Shown here: piece by piece, positions 14,599-21,963 of the stretch
How the letters are laid out: every line of letters starts with the position of its first letter
Numbering within the stretch: position 1 is the first letter of the stretch
Assembly: GCF_034111725.1 (NCBI RefSeq)
Contig: NZ_JAWUWR010000040.1
Location: 1 to 21,963 of the forward strand
From: Thalassolituus sp034111725
GTDB lineage: Bacteria > Pseudomonadota > Gammaproteobacteria > Pseudomonadales > Oceanobacteraceae
Length of the DNA: 21,963 nucleotides
Reading direction: 5' to 3'
Program-made: the position numbers and the translations under genes
The notes under the pieces: model-generated
Seen by the model: the letters and a program-made list of their open reading frames with translations, nothing else
Told to the model about the DNA's origin: nothing
The model's database searches: none

Positions 14599-15648
14599 AT
14601 GAGCGAATCAAAATCCCTGAGTTATAAAGACGCGGGCGTCGACATCGACGCTGGTAATGCATTAGTAGAACGGATCAAAGGCGTTGCAAAACGTACCCGT
14701 CGCCCTGAAGTCCTAGCCGGACTGGGAGGCTTTGGCGCACTGTTCGAACTTCCTCAGGGTTATAAACAACCTGTGTTGGTTTCGGGCACCGATGGCGTGG
14801 GCACTAAATTGCGCCTCGCGATGGACCTAAATAAACACGACACCATTGGTATCGACTTAGTCGCTATGTGCGTCAACGACCTAGTTGTTGCCGGTGCTGA
14901 GCCGCTATTCTTCCTCGATTATTACGCTACCGGTAAGTTGAACGTTGACGTTGCCGCTGCGGTTGTTGAGGGTATCGGCGAAGGTTGCTTCCAAGCAGGT
15001 GCCTCTCTGGTTGGTGGTGAAACTGCCGAAATGCCAGGTATGTACGAAGGCGAAGACTACGATTTGGCGGGTTTCTGTGTCGGCATCGCCGAAAAAGACC
15101 AGCTGATTGATGGTTCTCGTGTTGCGGCTGGCGATAAGCTAATTGCACTGGCTTCTAGCGGCCCACATTCGAACGGTTACTCGTTGATTCGCAAGATCAT
15201 CGAAGTATCGAAGGCTGATTTGTCTGCTGATCTTGATGGTCAATCCATTGCGGATGCCTTAATGGCGCCAACCAAGATCTATGTGAAGTCGGTATTGAAG
15301 CTAATCAATGCGTCTGACATTCACGCGCTGTCTCACATCACGGGTGGTGGTTTCCAAGAAAACATTCCACGTGTTTTGCCAGACGACTGTAAAGCCGTGA
15401 TTGATACCAACAGCTGGCAGTGGCCAGATGTGTTCAAGTGGCTGCAGGAAAACGGCAACGTGAAAACATCCGAAATGTTCCGCACCTTTAACTGTGGCGT
15501 TGGCATGATCATCGCGCTGCCAGAAGACAAAGCAGACTCTGCCATCGCTCTTCTGAATGCAGAAGGCGAGCAGTCTTGGCTTATTGGTGAAGTTCAAGCA
15601 CGTAGCGAAAATGAAGATCGCGTTGAGTTTCTTGGAAACCGCGCATGA
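14599..15648 (+). CDS. purM: Phosphoribosylformylglycinamidine cyclo-ligase (AIR synthetase)
   Basis: PurM closes the imidazole ring in de novo purine synthesis: FGAM + ATP gives AIR. From the ATG at 14599 the product begins MSESKSLSYKDAGVDIDAGN, the usual start, and is 349 aa (345 in E. coli). Visible are GTDGVGTKLRLA, the GGETAEMPGMY motif and ITGGGFQENIPRVLP. A longer reading from 14542 has no family-like residues. TAGAAT at 14558-14563 is a possible -10 box. The last 4 bases overlap purN (ATGA), so translation is coupled. Confidence 0.97.
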   Translation: MSESKSLSYKDAGVDIDAGNALVERIKGVAKRTRRPEVLAGLGGFGALFELPQGYKQPVLVSGTDGVGTKLRLAMDLNKHDTIGIDLVAMCVNDLVVAGAEPLFFLDYYATGKLNVDVAAAVVEGIGEGCFQAGASLVGGETAEMPGMYEGEDYDLAGFCVGIAEKDQLIDGSRVAAGDKLIALASSGPHSNGYSLIRKIIEVSKADLSADLDGQSIADALMAPTKIYVKSVLKLINASDIHALSHITGGGFQENIPRVLPDDCKAVIDTNSWQWPDVFKWLQENGNVKTSEMFRTFNCGVGMIIALPEDKADSAIALLNAEGEQSWLIGEVQARSENEDRVEFLGNRA

Positions 15649-16331
15649 GTGAAGGAGTCACATCGCTTTATGGCGCAACCGAGCCAGATACACCTCGCGT
15701 TGTGATTCTGATTTCCGGTGGTGGCAGCAATATGACTGCCATTGCCGATCAGGTCAGTGCTGGAATGATAGATGCGGAAGTTGCTGTGGTTATTTGTAAC
15801 AGCCCTGAAGCTGCCGGCCTACAGAAAGCACGTGACCGCAATATTCCTACCGACGTTGTTGACCATCGTCAGTTTGCCAGCCGTGAAGACTTTGACCGTG
15901 CCTTAATGGCCAGCATTGATAGCTTCGAACCTGATTTGGTCGTGCTTGCCGGCTTTATGCGTATTTTGACGGCTGAATTTGTTAACCGCTACGAAGGGCA
16001 TATGATCAACATTCACCCTTCACTGCTACCCAAATATCAAGGCCTACACACGCATCAGCGTGCCATAGATGCCTGCGATACTCAGCACGGTGTGACTGTT
16101 CATTTTGTGACCGAAGTTTTGGATGACGGCCCGAATATTATTCAGGCCGTTGTTCCTATATTTGACGGTGACGATGCTGCGACACTACAAAAGCGTGTGC
16201 AACAGCAAGAGCACGTAATTTTCCCGATTGCCGTTAAATGGTTTGTGGAAGGTCGTTTACGCATGGTGAAGAACGCTGCTGAATTGGATGGCAATAAGCT
16301 TCCGAGCACAGGTTTGCAACTGCAAGGTTAA
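15645..16331 (+). CDS. purN: Phosphoribosylglycinamide formyltransferase (GAR transformylase)
   Basis: PurN transfers a formyl group from 10-formyl-tetrahydrofolate to GAR in purine synthesis. The 228-aa protein has LISGGGSNMTAI for phosphate binding, AGFMRILT, and the catalytic block INIHPSLLPKYQGLHTH with the Asn and His, then DDGPNIIQA with the Asp. It is about 16 residues longer than the E. coli enzyme. The extra residues are an N-terminal lead of about 15 (MSEGVTSLYGATEPD) before the first strand and a C-terminal tail. The ATGA overlap with purM fixes the start. Confidence 0.96.
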   Translation: MSEGVTSLYGATEPDTPRVVILISGGGSNMTAIADQVSAGMIDAEVAVVICNSPEAAGLQKARDRNIPTDVVDHRQFASREDFDRALMASIDSFEPDLVVLAGFMRILTAEFVNRYEGHMINIHPSLLPKYQGLHTHQRAIDACDTQHGVTVHFVTEVLDDGPNIIQAVVPIFDGDDAATLQKRVQQQEHVIFPIAVKWFVEGRLRMVKNAAELDGNKLPSTGLQLQG

Positions 16332-16370
16332 TCAACTGTCTTACACATCATCGATCAGGGAATGCTTACT

Positions 16371-17129
16371 ATGATGTTTCGTTCAATTTTGTTGATGTGT
16401 GTCATTGGGCTCTTAGCAGCCACGCCACTGACATTCGCAGGCGACACAGCGGCTAAAACTTCAGAAACAAACGTCGCCGCAACGGCACCCGCAAGCCAAA
16501 CTCTCACGCCATTCACAATCAGCTATCGCAGCGAATGGCATGTCGGTTGGTTTTCGTTTGATATCGACGCCTCTCGCACCCTCAAAAAACTAGATAGCGG
16601 TGAATGGGAGTTAGCATTCGACGCTGAAGCGAGCATTGCGAGCTTACGCGAAACGTCTCAATTCACGTTCGTAGATGGCCGTATCCTGCCGAACACCTAC
16701 AAATACCGAGCTTCTGGACTAATCGATGAAGATGACCGCACGCTGACCTTTAAGGCTAACGATCAGACCGTTTTTAGTGATGAGAAAAACAAGCTCTATA
16801 CCGACCAATGGCAAGACGGCATACAAGACAACATTACTTATATGTTGCAAGCAAGTGTTGATCTGGCGAACGGCCAAACCGAGTTTGAATACCCAGTATT
16901 CGAAAAGAAGAATTCCAAGCCCTTTCGCTTTAAAGTAGTGGGCGAAGAAATACTTAAAACCCCTGCCGGTAAATTCCGCGCGGTAAAAGTTGAACAATTG
17001 CGCTCGGATAAACGTCGGCAGATATTTGCTTGGTTTGCAATTGATCAACACTATGCGTTAATTCGCATGACAGATAAAAAAGATGGCAAAACTCGCTATC
17101 AGATAGATGCAACCAAGCTTGAGTTTTAA
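16371..17129 (+). CDS. DUF3108 exported protein
   Basis: This 252-aa protein has a signal peptide (about 1-22, ending TFAG), a low-complexity Ala/Thr linker, then a beta-rich DUF3108 domain. The typical pattern is visible: FTISYRSEWHVGWFSFDI near the start, TYKYRASGL, and AGKFRAVKVEQLRSDKRRQIFAWFAIDQHYALIRM near the end. The gene commonly follows purN in gammaproteobacteria. Its role is unknown; a periplasmic or envelope location is likely. AGGGAA (16357-16362) favours the ATG at 16371 (or 16374) over the one at 16362, which sits on the Shine-Dalgarno sequence. Confidence 0.85.
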   Translation: MMFRSILLMCVIGLLAATPLTFAGDTAAKTSETNVAATAPASQTLTPFTISYRSEWHVGWFSFDIDASRTLKKLDSGEWELAFDAEASIASLRETSQFTFVDGRILPNTYKYRASGLIDEDDRTLTFKANDQTVFSDEKNKLYTDQWQDGIQDNITYMLQASVDLANGQTEFEYPVFEKKNSKPFRFKVVGEEILKTPAGKFRAVKVEQLRSDKRRQIFAWFAIDQHYALIRMTDKKDGKTRYQIDATKLEF

Positions 17130-17171
17130 CTCGCTTGGCACCGCTAACAACGACATTTTTTGGAATACGAC

Positions 17172-17753
17172 ATGCGACTGAGTGATGGCGATATCGAACA
17201 ACGAATAGCCGAAGGCCAAATAATTATCGAGCCTAAGCCACCTGCGGATGCCATTGCAGGAATCAGTGTCGATTTGCGCCTTGATCATCGCTTCCGTGTG
17301 TTCAGCAACAACTCTGTTACTCACTTAGACTTATCTGGTGATCGCGCTCAGCTTGAACGCGATATCGACCGCATCATGAGCAAAGAAATCGAAGTGTCTG
17401 ATGAGCGCGCACTATTTATTCATCCCGGCGAGCTTATTCTTGGTGCAACCATGGAATCCGTTACGATTCCAAATGACTTAGTCGGCTGGTTGGATGGCCG
17501 TAGCTCGTTAGCGCGACTGGGCTTAATGGTGCACGTAACCGCTGGACGCATTGATCCCGGCTGGCATGGTCAAATTGTTTTAGAATTTTACAACAACGGC
17601 AAACTGCCACTAGCACTCAAGCCTGGCATGGTGATCTGTGCCATGTCGTTTGAAATGCTTAGTAGCCCTGCTCTACGTCCGTACAATACCCGCGCAAACG
17701 CCAAATACCGCGACCAAACTGGCGCGACTGGCAGCCGGATTTCCAAAGATTAA
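17172..17753 (+). CDS. dcd: dCTP deaminase
   Basis: Dcd deaminates dCTP to dUTP, the main source of dUMP for thymidylate synthesis in gammaproteobacteria. From the ATG at 17172 the protein begins MRLSDGDIEQ and is 193 aa, the E. coli length. GGA lies 7 nt upstream. Motifs are GRSSLARLG (substrate phosphate binding) and HVTAGRIDPGWHGQIVLEFYNNG, which holds the catalytic Glu; the C-terminal lid region TGATGSRISKD is intact. It sits between the DUF3108 gene and galE in one orientation. Confidence 0.96.
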   Translation: MRLSDGDIEQRIAEGQIIIEPKPPADAIAGISVDLRLDHRFRVFSNNSVTHLDLSGDRAQLERDIDRIMSKEIEVSDERALFIHPGELILGATMESVTIPNDLVGWLDGRSSLARLGLMVHVTAGRIDPGWHGQIVLEFYNNGKLPLALKPGMVICAMSFEMLSSPALRPYNTRANAKYRDQTGATGSRISKD

Positions 17754-17782
17754 GACGACAAATTAAGGATAGAGACACGATT

Positions 17783-18826
17783 ATGGCAACGATTTTAGTT
17801 ACCGGTGGCGCAGGATATATCGGCTCCCACACTTGTATTGAACTTCTCGAAGCTGGTTATGACGTTGTTGTTGTCGATAACCTGAGCAACAGCAGCCCAG
17901 AATCGTTAGCTCGTGTCGAAAGAATCACCGGCAAAACAGTGACCTTTATCGAAGGTGATGTCCGTGATCGCAAACTATTAAGCAGCGTATTTACCGACAA
18001 TCAAATTCATGCAGCCATTCATTTTGCTGGCTTAAAGGCGGTTGGTGAATCCTGCCAAATGCCGTTGGCATACTATGATAACAACTTGAACAGCACGCTC
18101 GCTCTAGCACAGGTGATGGAAGAGTTCGGTGTTAAAAACTTAGTCTTCAGCTCATCAGCCACTGTGTATGGCGACCCTGAGCAACTGCCGCTAACAGAAA
18201 CCATGCCGTTATCAGCAACCAATCCTTACGGTCGTTCGAAGCTCATTATTGAAGAAATGCTGCGCGATCTGCCTGAAGCCGACAAACTCGGTAATGCCAC
18301 GACGCCATGGGCAGTGATTTTATTACGCTATTTCAATCCTGTTGGTTCACATAAGTCGGGCTTGATTGGTGAAGATCCAAAAGGCATTCCAAACAACTTA
18401 ATGCCATATATTTCCCAAGTGGCCGTTGGTCGTCGTGAGCAACTCTCGGTATTTGGGGGCGACTATAATACCGTCGATGGCACTGGTGTACGTGATTACA
18501 TCCACGTAGTCGACCTCGCCAAAGGCCACGTAAAAGCCGTGGATAACCTCCTAGGAGCGACCCCTGTCAGTGGCGTCGAAGCATTCAACTTGGGAACCGG
18601 TGACGGCGTTAGCGTACTGCAACTCGTCAACGCATTCGCAGAAGGCAACTCTGTATCGGTGCCCTACACCATTGTCGACCGCCGACCCGGTGACGTCGCA
18701 GCCTGCTACGCCAACGCCGAAAAGGCTCTGGACATATTAGGCTGGAAAACCGAGCTGTCGCTAACCGACATGGTCGTTGATACGTGGAACTGGCAGAAGC
18801 AGAATCCAAACGGCTACAGCCTGTAA
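17783..18826 (+). CDS. galE: UDP-glucose 4-epimerase
   Basis: GalE interconverts UDP-glucose and UDP-galactose for galactose use and surface-polysaccharide synthesis. This extended SDR protein of 347 aa begins with the NAD-binding TGGAGYIGSH. It has the SSSATVYG segment and the catalytic YGRSK. The C-terminal DRRPGDVAACYAN matches the sugar-binding region. AAGGA lies upstream at a normal distance. It is 29 bp after dcd and followed, after a tRNA, by a sugar phosphotransferase gene, which suits a role in polysaccharide precursor supply. Confidence 0.95.
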   Translation: MATILVTGGAGYIGSHTCIELLEAGYDVVVVDNLSNSSPESLARVERITGKTVTFIEGDVRDRKLLSSVFTDNQIHAAIHFAGLKAVGESCQMPLAYYDNNLNSTLALAQVMEEFGVKNLVFSSSATVYGDPEQLPLTETMPLSATNPYGRSKLIIEEMLRDLPEADKLGNATTPWAVILLRYFNPVGSHKSGLIGEDPKGIPNNLMPYISQVAVGRREQLSVFGGDYNTVDGTGVRDYIHVVDLAKGHVKAVDNLLGATPVSGVEAFNLGTGDGVSVLQLVNAFAEGNSVSVPYTIVDRRPGDVAACYANAEKALDILGWKTELSLTDMVVDTWNWQKQNPNGYSL

Positions 18827-18884
18827 ATTAATTGTTAGCTTTGAAAATAACTAACAAAATCAAACACTTTTAAGCAAAGTGCTG

Positions 18885-18912
18885 TTGACAGCCAGAAAAC
18901 CGCTGGCATAAT
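18885..18912 (+). promoter_or_regulatory. Sigma-70 promoter of tRNA-Asn
   Basis: A consensus TTGACA (18885-18890) and CATAAT (18907-18912) are separated by 16 bp, about 20 bp before the tRNA. The spacer begins with GCCAG, and the matching CTGGC ends at the first base of the -10 box, forming a short dyad. Two small inverted repeats (18832-18857 and 18865-18881) between galE and this promoter may act as weak terminators. Confidence 0.7.
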
Positions 18913-18931
18913 ACGCAGCACTTACTGATGT

Positions 18932-19007
18932 TCCCCGATAGCTCAGTCGGTAGAGCAGTAGACTGTTAATCTATTGGTCGTTGGTTCAAGTCCAACTCGG
19001 GGAGCCA
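18932..19007 (+). tRNA. tRNA-Asn (anticodon GTT), CCA encoded
   Basis: The acceptor TCCCCGA pairs with TCGGGGA. The D arm GCTCAGTCGGTAGAGC, the anticodon loop CTGTTAA (anticodon GTT) and the T loop TTCAAGT are all present, followed by G-CCA. The 76-nt cloverleaf is complete. Confidence 0.97.
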
Positions 19008-19034
19008 CTTATTTTTTCCCAAGGTGCGGGTGGC

Positions 19035-20321
19035 ATGGTCAAAGGACATTCGATAGACAGTTCCCTCCAGCCAGCATCTAAAAGCAATAAATCACTTTTC
19101 GCCCATATAGCTACTTTGCTAACAGGTCTCGTAATATCCGGATTAGCCATAACAGGGATATCATCTGTTACGTCGGGTTTAGTATTCTCTGCTCCACAGT
19201 TTTCAAACGTACTAGTTGGCGCACTCTCTTGCTACCTAATCTCAAGCTTAACTTTGCATAATTTGGGAAAGTACCCCGGTAACAAACCACTTTCCTATCT
19301 ACTGCCTGTTGTCATTGTAAATCTACTAATTTTTACAGCTGTAATTAATTTATTTCGCTTGGATTATTCTCGAACCGTACTCGTTATATCCTCCATAACA
19401 GTTCCATTAGTTACTTATCTTGAGTTCCGTATTCGCCAAGGTATGCAGACTGGACGTTACGCCGTTGTGCCCTACGGATTCTACGCCAAACTCATTGATT
19501 GCAATCCTGACAAGTTTTATGTACTCACGACCCCTCGTTTATTGAATGATGGCACTAACGGCATTATCGTCGATAGCAACGAACAGCTTCCAGCCGAATG
19601 GCAGCAATTCATCGCTGAAGAATTGTCTAAAGATACACCGGTTATTGACTCAGTAGCAGCTTACGAGTCTATCACTGGGAAAAGCCCGTTAGATCATTAT
19701 GGCGAACTTGCCAGCCATGATTTATTGCCATCGCAAGTCTATTTAGGTGCCAAAAGAGTTGTAGAATCAATACTCGTTATATCGACAGCACCATTGACTA
19801 TACCTTTTGTTCTTTTAGTAGCGGCTGCAGTTAAAATTGAATCTAAGGGCCCTGCCTTCTTCATTCAAAGACGAGTGGGAAAAGGCGGCCAAGAATTCAA
19901 CATGTATAAAATTCGTAGCATGTGCCTTGACTCAGAATGCGAGGGAGCGCAATTCGCAGGAGAGAACGATCCGAGAATAACGCGCATCGGACGCTTTATT
20001 CGCAAAATGCGAATTGATGAATTGCCGCAATTTTTCAATATTTTGAAAGGTGACATGGCATTAATCGGCCCCCGCCCAGAACAAGCTGCCTTTGTTAAAA
20101 AATTCGAAAAAGCGATTCCGTTATATAGCTTTCGTCATATTGTTCGGCCTGGAATCACCGGATGGGCGCAAGTCACTCAAGGCTACGCAGCAGACGAAGA
20201 TGAAACTAGAGAGAAGCTAGCGCACGATTTCTACTATGTGAAAAATCTGAGTGTGTGGCTAGATTTAGACATCGTCTTCAAAACAGTGAAGACGATGTTG
20301 ACAGGATTCGGGGCTAGGTAA
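19035..20321 (+). CDS. Polyprenyl-phosphate sugar-1-phosphate transferase (WcaJ/PssY type)
   Basis: This enzyme should transfer a sugar-1-phosphate from a UDP-sugar to undecaprenyl phosphate, the first step of building an exopolysaccharide, capsule or O-antigen repeat unit. The 428-aa protein has about four N-terminal membrane helices (roughly 22-130), a cytosolic linker, a membrane-inserted helix (about 244-268) and the bacterial sugar-transferase domain: KIRSM (292-296) with catalytic D299 and E301, DPRITRIGRFIR (312-323), DELPQFFNILKGDM (328-341) and GPRPE (345-349). The ATG at 19035 with AAGGTG 8 nt upstream is preferred; a longer reading would start inside the tRNA. It is normally followed by glycosyltransferase genes; here IS66 sequence follows instead. 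The sugar is not predictable. Confidence 0.9.
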   Translation: MVKGHSIDSSLQPASKSNKSLFAHIATLLTGLVISGLAITGISSVTSGLVFSAPQFSNVLVGALSCYLISSLTLHNLGKYPGNKPLSYLLPVVIVNLLIFTAVINLFRLDYSRTVLVISSITVPLVTYLEFRIRQGMQTGRYAVVPYGFYAKLIDCNPDKFYVLTTPRLLNDGTNGIIVDSNEQLPAEWQQFIAEELSKDTPVIDSVAAYESITGKSPLDHYGELASHDLLPSQVYLGAKRVVESILVISTAPLTIPFVLLVAAAVKIESKGPAFFIQRRVGKGGQEFNMYKIRSMCLDSECEGAQFAGENDPRITRIGRFIRKMRIDELPQFFNILKGDMALIGPRPEQAAFVKKFEKAIPLYSFRHIVRPGITGWAQVTQGYAADEDETREKLAHDFYYVKNLSVWLDLDIVFKTVKTMLTGFGAR

Positions 20322-20354
20322 TATTATAATCTACTGGTTAAAAGTAAACTAGTT

Positions 20355-20627
20355 GTTAAAATCAGCCCTCCTAGGGAGGATATTATTCATGCTCCTCCTG
20401 AATCCGATAAAATATGCCCGCACGATGGCAAACAACTAAAGTACTGGGCCGGTGATGATCACTAACAACTGAAAATCATACCCGTTCAAATAAAAGTAAT
20501 TCGTCACAAGCGCTTAAAATACACATGCCCCCTGCTGTGATAATTATATAGTTACTGCGAAAAAGCCCACGCAATCGATTGAAAAGAGTATACCTGCGTG
20601 AATTTTTTCCTTATATCTCGGTACAAA
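20355..20627 (+). pseudogene. Decayed fragment of an IS66-family transposase (tnpC)
   Basis: The plus strand encodes an IS66 TnpC middle segment: PPREDIIHAPP, the zinc-binding CPHDGKQLKYWAGDDH, QLKIIPVQIKVIRHKRLKYTCP, then CCDNYIVTAKKPTQSIEKSI. Three lesions are visible: an in-frame TAA at 20463-20465 where the family has Glu, an extra C in the C5 tract 20528-20532 that shifts the frame, and a TGA at 20599-20601. The 5' part of the gene is missing, and the fragment stops exactly where the next IS66 copy begins. Its sequence differs from that copy's TnpC, so it comes from another IS66 subgroup. It fills most of the gap 20322-20627; nothing else was seen there. Confidence 0.85.
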
Positions 20628-20707
20628 GTAAGCGCTCAAACAACCCCATCTAAAACCCACGCCAAAATCCATTTAAGCTGTCTTCAAATTATTTAACGAG
20701 ACAGCTC

Positions 20708-21007
20708 ATGACCAAATCGAAACAATGGCAACAACACCTTAATCTCTGGCACGCCAGTGGATTATCGCAAGTCGCCTTTTGCCAGCAGCACAACATAGCC
20801 GTTCATAATTTTCAGTATTGGCGTAAACGTTTGTCGCCCAAGACCCAGTTAACGAAAACCAAGGCTCTGATCCCTATCACTCTAACGTCTTCGGCTCCTG
20901 CACGACTACGATTAGGCTCGCAGGTGTTGATTGAACTGTCAGCCGAGGCCTTACCCGATCTATTGCTGGCTCTCAATGACCGAGGACTTTTGTATGCTTC
21001 GGCCTAG
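20708..21007 (+). CDS. tnpA: IS66 TnpA accessory protein
   Basis: This 99-aa protein is the small helix-turn-helix protein of IS66 elements, needed with TnpB and TnpC for transposition. The DNA-binding part is the SGLSQVAFCQQHNIAVHNFQYWRKRL stretch (about 16-42, in two runs: SGLSQVAFCQQHN then the WRKR turn). It is first of the three IS genes, starts 80 bp inside the left end, and overlaps tnpB by 14 bp, a typical coupling in this family. No lesion is visible. Confidence 0.9.
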   Translation: MTKSKQWQQHLNLWHASGLSQVAFCQQHNIAVHNFQYWRKRLSPKTQLTKTKALIPITLTSSAPARLRLGSQVLIELSAEALPDLLLALNDRGLLYASA

Positions 21008-21350
21008 CGCATCGGTTCAGGTGTATTTATACGCAGGCGCGGTGGATATGCGCAAGTCGATTAATGGCTTGTCCGCTCTGATTGAGCAGGAGTTAGAACT
21101 CAACCCCATGATCAATGCGCTGTTCGTCTTTTGTAATCGTAACCGCGATAAAGTTAAGCTACTGTACTGGGAACGCAATGGCTTTGTGTTGTGGTACAAA
21201 CGGTTGGAAAAGCAACGCTTTAAATGGCTAAAGCCGACCGACACTGCATCTCTCTGCATCGACGGTTACCAGCTGAACTTATTATTGGATGGGCTGGATA
21301 TTTTTAATAATAAACCGCATGAAACGCTATTTTACTCTGCTATAAATTAA
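20994..21350 (+). CDS. tnpB: IS66 TnpB (IS66 Orf2-like)
   Basis: This 118-aa protein has the hallmark YAGAVDMRKSINGLSALI near the N-terminus and LLYWERNGFVLWYKRLEKQRFKWL in the middle. It is required for IS66 transposition; its biochemical role is not settled. GAGGA (20982-20986) lies 7 nt before the ATG at 20994, inside the end of tnpA. An earlier in-frame ATG at 20931 would add 21 residues unlike the family. The reading frame is intact. Confidence 0.92.
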   Translation: MLRPSASVQVYLYAGAVDMRKSINGLSALIEQELELNPMINALFVFCNRNRDKVKLLYWERNGFVLWYKRLEKQRFKWLKPTDTASLCIDGYQLNLLLDGLDIFNNKPHETLFYSAIN

Positions 21351-21373
21351 CGGGTTTGGTATAATCCAATCCC

Positions 21374-21963
21374 ATGAAAACACCACCGACTGATCACTTA
21401 CCTGACGATATTGTTGCGCTAAAACAACAGCTTTTAGCGCAGCACCAGTTATTGCAATCGCAACAGAATCAGTTGAAAAAAAAAGAACAATTAATTCATC
21501 ACCATCAAGTACTGTTAAATAAGAAACAATCACGTATCCAGTTTTTGGAAGAGCAGATCATTCTGTTTAAACAGCGTCAGTTTGGTAAAAGCAGCGAGAA
21601 GAGTGATCAGCAAGCCGAATTGTTTGATGAAGTCGAACGTGAGGACGATGCCTTCGCCCCTGAAATCGCAGAGTTCATCGATGCAGAAGTGAGTATCGCA
21701 GAGTTGGCCTCTGATGCTGTATCGTCTGCGCCTAAAAAAGCCTCCGGCCGTAAACCTCTGCCTGCGGTATTACCGCGAGTACGTATCGAACACGACCTTG
21801 CTGAAGCCGATAAACGTTGTGTGTGTGGCTGTATGAAAACCTGCATTGGCGAAGACACCAGCGAACAACTGGATATTATTCCTGCCGTGGTTCAGGTACT
21901 CGTTCATGCTCGCAAAAAATACACGTGTAAGGCCTGCGAAACCGGCGTGCACATTGCTGAACT
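21374..21963 (+). CDS. tnpC: IS66 TnpC transposase, N-terminal part (truncated by the window end)
   Basis: This is the DDE transposase of the element; 196 residues are visible and the frame is open to the window edge. It begins MKTPPTDHLPDD, with a Gln/Leu-rich coiled-coil (about 14-68), then RQFGKSSEK (69-77), the typical IS66 sequence after the leucine zipper, an acidic linker, GRKPLP (125-130) and a Cys-rich zinc-binding region (C149, C151, C153, C157, then C185 and C188). The DDE catalytic core lies outside the window. It starts 23 bp after tnpB. Confidence 0.92.
   Translation, partial: MKTPPTDHLPDDIVALKQQLLAQHQLLQSQQNQLKKKEQLIHHHQVLLNKKQSRIQFLEEQIILFKQRQFGKSSEKSDQQAELFDEVEREDDAFAPEIAEFIDAEVSIAELASDAVSSAPKKASGRKPLPAVLPRVRIEHDLAEADKRCVCGCMKTCIGEDTSEQLDIIPAVVQVLVHARKKYTCKACETGVHIAE

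Larger units (their letters stand above)
20628..21963 (+). mobile_element. IS66-family insertion sequence, left part (runs off the window)
   Basis: The left end begins GTAAGCGCTC at 20628, the usual GTAAGCG-type IS66 terminus. An 80-bp leader is followed by tnpA, tnpB and tnpC in family order. The 8 bp before it, GGTACAAA (20620-20627), is the expected target-site duplication; its partner would lie past the right end, outside the window. Confidence 0.9.

Noticed and set aside
15301..15597. Minus-strand frames inside purM (and similar ones inside hda, uvrB and galE)
   Set aside because: These are shadow frames of well-identified genes, without start signals.
18932..19007. tRNA-Asn as attachment site of an integrative element
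   Set aside because: No second copy of the tRNA 3' end and no integrase gene are visible in the window. The IS66 insertion explains the mobile DNA to the right.
20568..20608. CACGCA/TGCGTG inverted repeat followed by a T-run, resembling a terminator
   Set aside because: It lies inside the readable tnpC remnant, the loop is 21 nt and the stem is only 6 bp. Coding origin explains it better.

Overview
The window looks like a gammaproteobacterial chromosome of moderate GC, most like marine Oceanospirillales or Pseudomonadales relatives. This rests on the gene contents and neighbourhoods: uvrB next to an aspartate aminotransferase, hda / DUF2066 / purM-purN / DUF3108 / dcd, a DnaA-inactivator Hda, and GTAG-headed REP-like hairpins. 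The genus cannot be fixed from the sequence alone.

Left accessory region (about 1-5730). On the minus strand lie an intact type I-E-like cas3 (HD nuclease plus helicase) and, upstream of it, a WYL-domain regulator of the BrxR/CapW type. Just past the cas3 stop codon are two degenerate CRISPR repeat-like elements spaced 61 bp apart, the type I-E unit length, and then a 12-bp minisatellite at the window edge. Any Cascade genes would lie further left, outside the window. Divergent from the regulator is a three-gene plus-strand unit that I do not recognise: a LysM-domain protein followed by two tandem paralogous two-helix membrane proteins. It is laid out like an effector with duplicated immunity genes.

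Middle (about 5930-14600). A secreted or lipid-anchored NadN/UshA-like 5'-nucleotidase carries an N-terminal collagen-like linker. It is followed by an unrecognised 188-aa gene, tRNA-Val(GAC) with a clear promoter, uvrB, an aspartate aminotransferase with a TTG start, a pair of convergent REP-like hairpins, and then hda and a DUF2066 protein.

Housekeeping operon (about 14600-18830). purM-purN-DUF3108-dcd-galE run in the same direction with short gaps or overlaps: purine synthesis, a periplasmic protein, dCTP deamination and UDP-galactose supply. A tRNA-Asn(GTT) with its own promoter follows.

Right edge (about 19030-21963). A polyprenyl-phosphate sugar phosphotransferase, typically the first gene of a surface-polysaccharide locus, is followed directly by an IS66-family element (tnpA, tnpB and the start of tnpC) inserted into the decayed tnpC of an older, different IS66 element. 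The polysaccharide locus therefore appears to have been a repeated insertion target.
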